Source: Candidatus Pelagibacterales bacterium | GTDB taxonomy: Bacteria; Pseudomonadota; Alphaproteobacteria; TMED109 | Direction of reading: 5' to 3' | Assembly (NCBI GenBank): GCA_002732015.1 | Contig: PCCU01000071.1 | Location: forward strand, 1-22,769 | Length of the DNA stretch: 22,769 nucleotides | Part shown: positions 16,399 to 22,769 of the stretch, in pieces | Position numbering within the stretch: the first letter of the stretch is position 1 | How the letters are laid out: each line of letters opens with the position of its first letter | Translations under genes and position numbers: made by a program | Notes under the pieces: model-generated | The model's input: only the letters and a program-made list of their open reading frames with translations | Database searches by the model: none | What the model was told of the DNA's origin: nothing

Positions 16399-17867
16399 TA
16401 AACCTCTATTTCCCTGATAGCATCTCTAACTACTTCTTTATCATCAAAAGAATATTTTTTACCGTTAATTTCTTGGAACTTTTCGTGACCTTTTCCAGCA
16501 ACTAAAAGTATGTCATGTTTTTCTAGTTTTTTTATTGCAAACTTAATAGCATTTTTTCTATTAGCTATTACAAATGCCTTTTTGCAATGTAATGATATTT
16601 GATCTCTAATTTTTTTTGGATTTTCATATCTAGGATTATCATCAGTAATATAAACCTCATCCGCCAAATTGGAAGCATTTTTGGCCATTTGCGCTCTTTT
16701 TCCAATATCTCTGTCTCCACCACAACCGAATAAAACTTTTAATCTACCGCTGCTTTTTAAGTTTTCCCTTAACTGTGTTAAATTTATTTTCAGAGCCTCT
16801 GGAGTATGGGCATAATCAATATAGATAGCTGACTTATTACTTTTGAAATTTATTTTTTCTAATCTACCAGGTGGTTCTTTAATTTTTTCTACCCACTTAA
16901 TGATTTTTTTAAGAGGAAAATTATAAGAGTATGCTATTAGCATTGAACAAACTAAATTTTCTATTTGATAGCATGCAAAAAATCTGCACTTAAAAGAATA
17001 TGACTTTTCTAAGACTGATATATGAACCTTACTAAATGATTTACAAAAAAAAACTTTATTTATTTTCCAATCAGCTTTTTTTGTACCGTATGTAAAAACT
17101 TTAATCTTTTTTCTTTTGCAAAAACTTTCTATCTTTCTTCCATACTTGCAATCATTGTTTACTATTGCTAAGCCATTAGTTTCTAATATATCTGAAAATA
17201 ATCTTTTTTTTGCTTTGAAATAACTATCTAAAGTCTGATGATAATCAAGATGGTCTCTAGAAAGGTTTGAAAATACTGCCCTATTAATTCTCAATGCATC
17301 AATTCTATTTTGTTCTATACCATGGCTAGATGCTTCTAGTACAATATTATTTATTCCCTTACTTTTAAGTTCATCTACTCTTTTATGTAATGTAATTGGA
17401 TCAGGAGTCGTTAAGTTAAGCGGGATCTTTTTATTTTGATATATTATACCTAATGTTCCTATAGAAGCAGAGCTGACATTTGCAGCCTTCCAAATACCTT
17501 TAAGATAAAAGGCAATAGATGTTTTTCCATTAGTTCCAGTAATAGCTACTATATTTTTTGGTTGTTTAGGAAATAGTTTTTTAATTATTATAGAAACTGA
17601 AAGTCTTACATTGTTTGTAGTTAAAATATTCGCTTTTTTTTTGAAAACTTTTTTAAGGTCTTTTCTATTACATAAAATCGAATTCGCTCCAGCTTTTAAA
17701 GCCTTATCACAAAAATCTATACCATTATTAGTTTTTCCATTTATAGCTGCAAACATCATTCCTTTTTTTATTTTTCTTGAATCAAAATCAATACCAGTAA
17801 TTTTTGGATTACTTTCTATACTTTTTGATAGACTTATATCTCTATTTATTATTTTAGTAAGAAGCAA
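16398..17867 (-). CDS. murE: UDP-MurNAc-L-Ala-D-Glu--meso-diaminopimelate ligase (TTG start)
   Basis: A 489-aa Mur ligase adding the third stem residue. The motif DNPR (410-413, in ITDDNPRYENP) is the established signature for meso-diaminopimelate selectivity. It also shows ITGIDFDSRKI, the P-loop AITGTNGKTSIAFY (108-121), LEASSHGIEQ, SNLSRDHLDYH, YIDYAHTPEAL and GCGGDRDIGKR. No ATG precedes the conserved domain. The frame is open from TTG codons at 17894 and 17891, but TTG 17867 is preceded by AAGGA 7 nt upstream, overlaps ftsI by only 14 nt and gives the usual N-terminal length, so it is preferred. The exact start remains the least certain in the cluster. It ends in a TAATG junction with murF. 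Confidence 0.93.
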   Translation of the reverse strand: MLLTKIINRDISLSKSIESNPKITGIDFDSRKIKKGMMFAAINGKTNNGIDFCDKALKAGANSILCNRKDLKKVFKKKANILTTNNVRLSVSIIIKKLFPKQPKNIVAITGTNGKTSIAFYLKGIWKAANVSSASIGTLGIIYQNKKIPLNLTTPDPITLHKRVDELKSKGINNIVLEASSHGIEQNRIDALRINRAVFSNLSRDHLDYHQTLDSYFKAKKRLFSDILETNGLAIVNNDCKYGRKIESFCKRKKIKVFTYGTKKADWKINKVFFCKSFSKVHISVLEKSYSFKCRFFACYQIENLVCSMLIAYSYNFPLKKIIKWVEKIKEPPGRLEKINFKSNKSAIYIDYAHTPEALKINLTQLRENLKSSGRLKVLFGCGGDRDIGKRAQMAKNASNLADEVYITDDNPRYENPKKIRDQISLHCKKAFVIANRKNAIKFAIKKLEKHDILLVAGKGHEKFQEINGKKYSFDDKEVVRDAIREIEV

Positions 17868-19548
17868 AGTTAATTCCTTTTTTTCTTTCAACAATTAAAT
17901 CTTTTATATTATTCTGTATCTCTATACCTAAAATTGGAGCTATTCTTCTAATTATATTAGCAGTAGTTTTTGCTGCGGTTTTTCCACCTGTAGCTCCATC
18001 ATTTTCATTAGTAAATTCTTTAAGCGAAGGTTCATCAAATAAAACTAAACATATAAATTTTGGGTTATTAATTGGAAAAATTGATAAAAATGAGGAAACT
18101 AATTTTTTTTTGTTATACCCTCCTTTTTCAAAATCTATTTTTTCAGCTGTAGCAGTTTTTCCACCTATTCTATAACCTTCAACGAAAGCTTTTTTTCCAG
18201 TTCCATAAAGAACGTTTTGTTCCATCAATTTAAGAAGTTTGTCTTTAGTTGCAGATCTCAATAAACTATCTTTATTCCCTTTATAAGTTTTTTGTAATTC
18301 TAGTTTTACTGTTTCATTTTTAAAGTTTCCAAAAATTAGTGAAGCAGCTTCTACTAAATGCATAGGAGTGATAGAAATTCCGTGCCCATAAGATAACGTA
18401 GCTGTCTCTACATCTCCCCATATGTTAGGATATTTAGGCTTAGCTTTTTCTCTAATATTGATAGACGAGTAATCAAATAAACCTAAACTATTGTAAAATC
18501 TTTTTAAATTATCTCTGCCTATTTTTAATCCAATCAAACTAGCTCCAATATTTGATGATTTTAAAAAGACTTCTTTAGTACTAAGAACTCTATTTTCTGG
18601 ATGATAATCTTTTATTAAATATTTTGAAGATACTCTTAATGGTTTGCTAGCATCAAAATTACTACTAAGATTTATTTCAGAATGCTCAAATGCAGCAGCA
18701 ATAGTAAAAACCTTAAACGTAGAACCCATTTCGTAAAGATTTAAAGTTGCAGTATTTCTATAGCTATTTGATTTTGGGTTAATGCTAAAGTTAGGATTGA
18801 AATCAGGAAGACTTACCATTGAAATTATTTCATTAGTTTTAATGTCTATTAAAATAGTTGCTGCAGTCTTGGATTTAAAAATTTCAAAATCCTTAAAAAG
18901 TTCTTCTCTAATTGCATGTTGAACTCTTACATCCATGCTCAAGGTTACGTCTTCTCCTGAAGATAACTTTTCATCAAAAGTTTTTTCAATTCCATTTACA
19001 CCATTTAAGCTATTATTAGTGTGACCTATGAGATGTGACATTAAGTTTCCATGAGGATAAAACCTTTTTATTGAAGGAAAAAATTCTAGACCTGGCATAC
19101 CTAAACTATTTAAATATTTAGCTTTTTTTGCAGTTATATTTCTTAAAATTACTACTTCATACTTTGCTCTATTGCTTATTTGCTTTACGATTCTCTTCTT
19201 ATTTATGCCTTCTATTTCCTTCGATAAAATTTCTGCTGTTTTTTCAGGGTTATTTATTAATTTTGGATAAGCCTTTAGTTTGTATTTAAATATATTTGAA
19301 GCTAATATTCTACCATGTCTATCTTTAATCTCACCTCTAAAAGCGTCATTTTTTTTAGAAACAAAGTTAGAAGATAATCTAAAGTTTTTATCTTTTATCA
19401 ATGCTAATTCAACCATTTTAGTGCAAACCACTAGTCCTATTGTAGTCATAAAAAAAGCAACTAAAAAAAGCCTTCTTATAATTAAGGTATTATAATAAGT
19501 ATTTTTATCGCTCAGCTTTTTTAATACAGGATTGAAAAAAACTCTCAC
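17854..19548 (-). CDS. ftsI: Septal peptidoglycan transpeptidase, class B PBP3
   Basis: A 564-aa bitopic penicillin-binding protein that crosslinks septal peptidoglycan in the periplasm with FtsW. A cytoplasmic N-terminus precedes one membrane segment (about 26-46). The pedestal domain begins RGEIKDRHGRILA (71-83). In the transpeptidase domain the catalytic S276-T-F-K279 and S331-S-N333 are intact. The third motif, normally K-T-G, reads K464-T-A466 (GGKTATAEK), confirmed at the codon level (AAA ACT GCT). The start is GTG at 19548, overlapping the ftsL stop as GTGA, with AGGTGAG a few bases upstream. It overlaps murE by 14 nt with the preferred murE start. Confidence 0.97.
   Translation of the reverse strand: MRVFFNPVLKKLSDKNTYYNTLIIRRLFLVAFFMTTIGLVVCTKMVELALIKDKNFRLSSNFVSKKNDAFRGEIKDRHGRILASNIFKYKLKAYPKLINNPEKTAEILSKEIEGINKKRIVKQISNRAKYEVVILRNITAKKAKYLNSLGMPGLEFFPSIKRFYPHGNLMSHLIGHTNNSLNGVNGIEKTFDEKLSSGEDVTLSMDVRVQHAIREELFKDFEIFKSKTAATILIDIKTNEIISMVSLPDFNPNFSINPKSNSYRNTATLNLYEMGSTFKVFTIAAAFEHSEINLSSNFDASKPLRVSSKYLIKDYHPENRVLSTKEVFLKSSNIGASLIGLKIGRDNLKRFYNSLGLFDYSSINIREKAKPKYPNIWGDVETATLSYGHGISITPMHLVEAASLIFGNFKNETVKLELQKTYKGNKDSLLRSATKDKLLKLMEQNVLYGTGKKAFVEGYRIGGKTATAEKIDFEKGGYNKKKLVSSFLSIFPINNPKFICLVLFDEPSLKEFTNENDGATGGKTAAKTTANIIRRIAPILGIEIQNNIKDLIVERKKGINFASY
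17875..17879 (-). promoter_or_regulatory. Ribosome binding site deciding the murE TTG start
   Basis: AAGGA lies 7 nt before TTG 17867, inside the 3' end of ftsI. No comparable purine-rich site precedes the TTGs at 17891 or 17894. Confidence 0.5.
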
Positions 19549-19829
19549 TTCAAACTCACCTTACTGTTTAAAATTTTTAGAAAGTCTTCAAAGTTTATTA
19601 AAGAGCCATGCTGATATTTCAAATGAATATTAGACATTTTTTCTATGTTTCTTGGAGAAGATAAGTACTCCCACTCGGATTTCAAAAAACTAAGGTCATA
19701 CTGTAATTTATTTCTTAAATCATTTGCTGTTTGAATCTTTAAGTCTAGCTTTGAGGACTGGTGTTTTAATATTGTAATAGCTGTTAAAATCATTGAAAAC
19801 ATTGCAACCATAACTATTAAGCTTTTCAT
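19545..19829 (-). CDS. ftsL: Cell division protein FtsL
   Basis: A 94-aa bitopic divisome protein. Residues 1-20 (MKSLIVMVAMFSMILTAITI) form a membrane anchor. A periplasmic coiled-coil-like stretch with heptad-style leucines (about 22-60) follows, then the FtsL-like segment LKSEWEYLSSPRNIEKMS. FtsL works with FtsB and FtsQ to activate FtsWI. The family is short and poorly conserved, so identification rests on size, topology, the EWEYLSSP region and position between rsmH and ftsI. It starts 1 nt after the rsmH stop and overlaps ftsI by 4 nt. Confidence 0.93.
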   Translation of the reverse strand: MKSLIVMVAMFSMILTAITILKHQSSKLDLKIQTANDLRNKLQYDLSFLKSEWEYLSSPRNIEKMSNIHLKYQHGSLINFEDFLKILNSKVSLK

Positions 19830-19830
19830 A

Positions 19831-20769
19831 TTAAATACTTACTCTTTCTATAACTCTCAATTTTGCAGATCTTGACCTAGGGTTTTTTAAAATTTCATTT
19901 TCTGTTGGAATATAAAATGGCTTTCCTATTTTTTTAAACTTTGGTTTCATTAAAGGTTTGAGACTTGGCAAGTGTCTATTTACATTTTTTTCTCCTTCAC
20001 ATAATTTTTTAAAAGTATTTTTAATAAGTCTGTCTTCTAGAGAGTGAAAGCTAATTAAAACTAGCCTAGCCCCTGGAGCCATTATATTGATTGAATGGTC
20101 TATCAAACATTTTATTTCTTCTAACTCATTATTAATAAATATTCTTAATGCTTGAAAAATTTTGGTCGCGGGATGAATTCTATAGGGTTTTTTTTGGAGT
20201 TTTACTTTTTTTATCAAATTAGCTAAATCATGTGTTGTTGAAATTTTATTTTTTTTTCGTTCAATAACTATAGTTTTTGCTATTTTTCTACTTTTGTGTT
20301 CCTCTCCATAGTTCCAAAAAATTTTTGATAATTCATCTTCTTCAAAAGAATTAATAACGTATTCAGCACTAATTCCTTTTTTTGACATTCGCATATCTAA
20401 AGGGCCATTATTTTTTATAGAAAATCCTCTTTTGCCATTTTCTAAATGCAAACTAGACATTCCTAAATCTGCAACTATTCCTCCTGTTATTTTATCTACA
20501 CTTTCTATTTCTAATAATTTTTTGAGGTCACCAAATTTTCCCAAAATAAATTTAAACTTATTTTTATAATTTTTTTTTAGAATTACAGAAAATTTTTGTA
20601 CATCTGGATCTCTATCTACAGCTATAACAGTACAATTATTTTTTTTTAAAATTTCTTTTGTGTAACCACCTAATCCAAAAGTTGCATCAACATATACTAG
20701 ATTGTTTCTAATATTTAAATATTCAAGAGCCTCGTTTAATAATACTGGATTATGAGTTATTAAATTCAT
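19831..20769 (-). CDS. rsmH: 16S rRNA (cytosine-1402-N4) methyltransferase
   Basis: A 312-aa SAM-dependent methyltransferase (E. coli 313; formerly mraW) that methylates N4 of C1402 in the ribosomal P site. Motifs include HNPVLLNEAL, the SAM-binding loop YVDATFGLGGYTKEIL (26-41), GGIVADLGMSSLHLE, the family segment GFSIKNNGPLDMRMS, HPATKIFQALRIFINNEL and VLISFHSLEDRLIK, and a C-terminal PRSRSAKLRVIER. It overlaps mraZ by 1 nt (TAATG) and is the second gene of the dcw operon. Confidence 0.98.
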   Translation of the reverse strand: MNLITHNPVLLNEALEYLNIRNNLVYVDATFGLGGYTKEILKKNNCTVIAVDRDPDVQKFSVILKKNYKNKFKFILGKFGDLKKLLEIESVDKITGGIVADLGMSSLHLENGKRGFSIKNNGPLDMRMSKKGISAEYVINSFEEDELSKIFWNYGEEHKSRKIAKTIVIERKKNKISTTHDLANLIKKVKLQKKPYRIHPATKIFQALRIFINNELEEIKCLIDHSINIMAPGARLVLISFHSLEDRLIKNTFKKLCEGEKNVNRHLPSLKPLMKPKFKKIGKPFYIPTENEILKNPRSRSAKLRVIERVSI

Positions 20770-21206
20770 TATTGACCTAAGCTCCTTCTTTTATTTAAAT
20801 ATTCTCTAGCTTTACTTTCATAAATATCGAATGAAGAAGGTTCCCATATTCTAAATTTTCTCCCCATACCTACAAATAACGCATCACTTTCCAATTGTGC
20901 TTTTTTTCTGATCAAGTCTGGTAGCAATACTCTTCCCTCTCTATCAAATGGCAACATAGAAGAACCAAAAATTAAGGTAGCTTCATATTCATTTCCTTCT
21001 ATGTGAGGGTCTTGCTTATCTAACCAATCTTGATATCTCTCCAAATAGTTTTTTGAATATCCATCCACAGAATTATATCCGTTGGTAAGCTGAGCAACTA
21101 TACCGGAGAATCCTTCACCTAATAATTTAGGTCTCCATAAAGCAGGAACACTGACTCTTCCTTTTTTATCAATTTTATTTAAAAACTTACCTACAAACTC
21201 AGTCAT
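20769..21206 (-). CDS. mraZ: Transcriptional regulator MraZ
   Basis: A 145-aa protein with two SpoVT/AbrB-like DNA-binding repeats: NKIDKKGRVSVPALWR (10-25) and MLPFDREGRVLLPDLIR (84-100). Known MraZ proteins form rings and bind short repeated boxes upstream of their own gene, repressing the dcw operon in E. coli. Box-like repeats are present here at 21248-21272. ATG 21206 is preceded by AGGG at 21213-21216 with a 6-nt spacer. It is the first gene of the minus-strand cluster. Confidence 0.97.
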   Translation of the reverse strand: MTEFVGKFLNKIDKKGRVSVPALWRPKLLGEGFSGIVAQLTNGYNSVDGYSKNYLERYQDWLDKQDPHIEGNEYEATLIFGSSMLPFDREGRVLLPDLIRKKAQLESDALFVGMGRKFRIWEPSSFDIYESKAREYLNKRRSLGQ

Positions 21207-21232
21207 CTTTTACCCTATTTAAAGTATGGTAT

Positions 21233-21267
21233 TTTATAGTGCTATCATGGGAATTTATGGTCGTCAA
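21233..21267 (-). promoter_or_regulatory. Candidate promoter of the mraZ/dcw operon
   Basis: TTGACG (21262-21267) is a good -35 element. At 17-nt spacing the -10 would be TAGCAC (21239-21244), which is poor. A better -10 word, TATAAA within CTATAAAAT (21233-21238), lies 23 nt from TTGACG, too far for standard spacing and with no -35 match at 17-18 nt. A promoter is expected here because the next gene upstream, rnpB, has its own. The exact start is unresolved. Confidence 0.4.
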
Positions 21268-21272
21268 TGACA
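21248..21272. promoter_or_regulatory. Putative MraZ operator: three 10-bp-phased boxes
   Basis: On the plus strand TGGGA (21248), TGGTC (21258) and TGACA (21268) start exactly 10 bp apart, overlapping the candidate -35 and spacer. E. coli MraZ binds TGGGN direct repeats separated by 5 nt; only the first unit here matches fully. On the minus strand two AAAGTG words also occur (centred near 21275 and 21300), resembling the box reported for mycoplasma MraZ. Function is inferred from similarity and position. Confidence 0.4.
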
Positions 21273-21293
21273 CTTTTTGCAAAAAGCTTTTTG
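21273..21293. repeat. Two overlapping perfect 14-bp palindromes
   Basis: CTTTTTGCAAAAAG (21273-21286) and CAAAAAGCTTTTTG (21280-21293) are both perfect palindromes sharing seven bases. They lie just upstream of the mraZ -35 candidate and downstream of rnpB. They could be a dimeric protein site, an UP-like A/T element or a weak rnpB terminator; the sequence does not discriminate. Confidence 0.6.
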
Positions 21294-21330
21294 TTCACTT
21301 TAAGTTCTTGTTTTGTTCTAATTAAGTTCT
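21287..21330 (-). repeat. Four 11-bp phased AGAAC repeats between rnpB and mraZ
   Basis: GTTC (GAAC on the minus strand) begins at 21293, 21304, 21315 and 21326, exactly 11 bp apart. Read on the minus strand the units are AGAACTTAATT, AGAACAAAACA, AGAACTTAAAG and TGAACAAAAAG. Units 1 and 3 are alike and units 2 and 4 are alike, so a 22-bp super-period is visible. The array starts at the end of rnpB helix P1. I do not recognise it as a known site. Confidence 0.6.
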
Positions 21331-21659
21331 AAGACAGTCTGTAAGCCGGTTTCTGTTTATGCAGTTATCCATCTAGAACTAGTATTACTACTAGTTTCAA
21401 GCAACCTACCCAGACACAATATGGAGCTATGCGTCTCTATTTGGTTTTGCTCCCAGTGGGGTTTACCATGCTACTCATGTTACCATAAGCACGGTGCGCT
21501 CTTACCGCACCTTTTCACCCTTACCATATAAAATTGGCGGTATATTTTCTGTGGCACTTTCCCTAGAGTTACCTCTGCCGGGCGTTACCCGGCACTGTCG
21601 CTCCTGGAGACCGGACTTTCCTCTCTTAAGTTAATAAGAGCAACTGCTTGACTGTCTTA
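21330..21659 (-). ncRNA. rnpB: RNase P RNA, bacterial class A
   Basis: The catalytic RNA that matures tRNA 5' ends with the RnpA protein. The ends are set by helix P1: GACTGTCTTA at 21650-21659 and TAAGACAGTC at 21330-21339 are perfect 10-bp complements. Inside, reading 5' to 3', the conserved GAGGAAAGTCCGG (CR I), a P3-like hairpin CTCTTA/TAAGAG just before it, CCACAGAAAATATACCGCC, the P12-type stem GGTGCG/CGCACC, the L15 region GGTAAACCCCACTGGGAGC with ACCAAATAG, and the terminal ACAGAAACCGGCTTA are all present. About 330 nt is compact for class A RNase P RNA (E. coli 377). No 3' CCA is encoded. It sits between ampD and mraZ, all on the minus strand. No clear U-tract terminator follows. Confidence 0.96.
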
Positions 21660-21663
21660 TGTT

Positions 21664-21692
21664 AAGAATTAGAAAAATTATGATTTTGTCAA
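21664..21692 (-). promoter_or_regulatory. rnpB promoter overlapping the ampD stop codon
   Basis: A perfect TTGACA (21687-21692), whose TGA is the ampD stop, lies about 34 nt upstream of the rnpB 5' end. At 17-nt spacing the -10 is ATTCTT (21664-21669), a weak match. The position fits transcription starting at or within a base or two of mature RNase P RNA. The whole gap between ampD and rnpB is only 29 nt. Confidence 0.6.
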
Positions 21693-22456
21693 GAATTTTT
21701 ATGAATTTGTAAAATTCTTTGATACATTTTTTCATCTATAATTCCGTTTATGTAATGTGGAAAAAACCTTCTTTGAAATGCTTCAACAATCATTTTAAAT
21801 TTTAAATCAAATTTATTATTGGCATCAGTTTTGTACCCAATATCGTTTAATAATTTTTTAACATATTTTATTTTGGTGCCCGAGTCTCCAAATTTAAAAA
21901 AATTACCATGTTTTTCTTTTTTTTCAACAATTGGAGGAAAATAAGCAAGATTTTTTTTTGCAAGATATTTCCAATTAAATAGCTCACCAGGGTCAACTTT
22001 TCTTTCTGGAGCAATATCTGAATGAGCTAATACATTTTTATAACTTATGTTGTACTTCTCTAGAATATTTTTTAATAATTTTATCAAAGAATTCATCTGG
22101 TGTTTAGAGAAACCTTTATAATTAATTCCGTGACCTGGATTATCCAGTTCAATACCAATTGAATATTTATTCAAACCTGTAAAGTTTTTCCAACTTGACC
22201 TTCCACAATGCCATGCTATATTTTTTTCTTCTACTATTTTATAAAGATAGCCATTTTCTGATATTAGCCAATGGCAACTTACCTTAGAATTTGGATCTTT
22301 AAACCATTCTATAGTTTTTTTTAAAGGTTTCATTCCAGTGTAATGAATAATAACAAACTTTACCTCACTATTACCTCTATCTTCAAAATTTGGAGATAAA
22401 TGAGTTTTATAGAGTTGTTTTTTCTTTATGTTTCTTGATTTCATTGTAAGCTTCAT
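21689..22456 (-). CDS. ampD: AmpD-like N-acetylmuramoyl-L-alanine amidase with peptidoglycan-binding domain
   Basis: A 255-aa zinc amidase of the Amidase_2 fold. The N-terminal domain has the AmpD opening LSPNFEDRG (20-28), zinc ligand H38 in VIIHYTG, HWLISENG, AWHCGRSSW, GIELDNPGHG, and H145/D155 in AHSDIAPERKVDPG, which match the E. coli AmpD H154/D164 pair. Residues of about 185-250 (FKFGDSGTKIKYVKKLLNDIG to the end) form a PG_binding_1-type domain, which E. coli AmpD lacks but AmiD and many alphaproteobacterial homologues have. No signal peptide is visible, so a cytosolic muropeptide-recycling role is likely; the cleaved substrate is inferred. Starts at 22456 or 22444 (MKSRNIKKK) are both possible, overlapping the upstream gene by 50 or 38 nt. 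Confidence 0.9.
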   Translation of the reverse strand: MKLTMKSRNIKKKQLYKTHLSPNFEDRGNSEVKFVIIHYTGMKPLKKTIEWFKDPNSKVSCHWLISENGYLYKIVEEKNIAWHCGRSSWKNFTGLNKYSIGIELDNPGHGINYKGFSKHQMNSLIKLLKNILEKYNISYKNVLAHSDIAPERKVDPGELFNWKYLAKKNLAYFPPIVEKKEKHGNFFKFGDSGTKIKYVKKLLNDIGYKTDANNKFDLKFKMIVEAFQRRFFPHYINGIIDEKMYQRILQIHKNS

Positions 22457-22769
22457 TAAAGTCTACCAGCTTTTTATTTGCAAAATTAATAAATTCCTCT
22501 GGTAACCCTTTTCCTTGGATAGTATCAGGATGATATTCTTTAATAATATCTCTATATTTTTTTTTTATACTTTCTAAGCTATCATTTTCTGAAACATTTA
22601 GAAGTTCGTAAAACTTTTTTAGATTTTGATGAGGAGAGTTATTTTTATTATCATAAATTTTTTTTATCCTATTATAATCTTCTTTTGTTATGTTAAAAAT
22701 TTCGGATATTCTTATTAACATTTTTTCTTCTCTGTGATGCAGTGTTTCATCTGCATAAGCTATAGCAAA
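22407..22769 (-). CDS. DjlA-like TerB/J-domain protein (5' end outside window)
   Basis: A 120-codon 3' portion. The frame stays open to the window edge, so the ATG at 22721 is internal: the 16 codons before it read FAIAYADETLHHREEK, which continues naturally into MLIRISEIFN as the end of a TerB-like acidic helical domain. The C-terminal half is a J-domain (FYELLNV to the end) with the HPD tripeptide at visible residues 80-82, followed by GLPEEFINFANKKLVDFNEAY, the usual end of DjlA proteins. J-domains stimulate DnaK ATPase. E. coli DjlA is membrane anchored, and any such anchor here would lie in the missing part. It overlaps ampD by 38-50 nt, so the two are translationally linked. Confidence 0.85.
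   Translation of the reverse strand, partial: FAIAYADETLHHREEKMLIRISEIFNITKEDYNRIKKIYDNKNNSPHQNLKKFYELLNVSENDSLESIKKKYRDIIKEYHPDTIQGKGLPEEFINFANKKLVDFNEAYNEIKKHKEKTTL

Noticed and set aside
2462..21206. A novel system hidden in the minus-strand cluster
   Set aside because: Every open frame in the run matches a known dcw or lipid A gene in canonical order. No extra or unknown gene is inserted.

Overview
This window is AT-rich chromosomal DNA (G+C clearly below about 30% by eye) from an alphaproteobacterium. It carries a complete division and cell wall (dcw) cluster on the minus strand. The alphaproteobacterial reading rests on four things: the FtsZ tail NIPSFLRR after a long acidic/Asn-rich linker, the FtsI and FtsA sequence styles, a HisN-type histidinol phosphatase, and the order djlA-ampD-rnpB-mraZ. 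Extreme AT richness, overlapping genes and very short intergenic gaps fit a streamlined marine lineage such as Pelagibacterales or HIMB59-like bacteria. Sequence reading alone cannot settle which, and another AT-rich lineage is possible.

Layout. (1) 26-2456, plus strand: a histidinol-phosphatase-like IMPase gene (hisN) and an electron transfer flavoprotein-ubiquinone oxidoreductase gene, 16 nt apart and probably co-transcribed. (2) 2462-21206, minus strand: seventeen genes in transcription order mraZ, rsmH, ftsL, ftsI, murE, murF, mraY, murD, ftsW, murG, murC, murB, ddl, ftsQ, ftsA, ftsZ, lpxC. Most neighbours overlap (ATGA, GTGA or TAATG junctions, or overlaps of 8-23 nt), and the only gap above 5 nt is the 65 nt before lpxC, so this is very probably one long transcription unit. 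(3) 21207-21329: a 123-nt control region with a promoter candidate, MraZ-box-like repeats, two overlapping palindromes and an 11-bp phased repeat array. (4) 21330-21659, minus strand: the RNase P RNA gene with its own promoter. (5) 21689-22769, minus strand: an AmpD-like amidase and the 3' part of a DjlA-like TerB/J-domain protein cut by the window edge.

How the genes work together. MurC, MurD, MurE, MurF and Ddl build the UDP-MurNAc-pentapeptide (MurB supplies UDP-MurNAc; MurE carries the meso-DAP-type DNPR motif). MraY and MurG convert it to lipid II. FtsW and FtsI polymerise and crosslink it at the septum, organised by FtsZ, FtsA, FtsQ and FtsL. LpxC commits precursor to lipid A, so the organism has LPS. 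AmpD recycles or trims anhydro-muropeptides. MraZ is the likely autoregulator of the operon.

I see no mobile element, CRISPR array, tRNA, phage gene or new multi-gene system. The least explained structure is the compact control region between rnpB and mraZ. Several starts were revised from the longest open frame: murE (TTG), murD and mraY. GTG starts are used by ftsI and murC.
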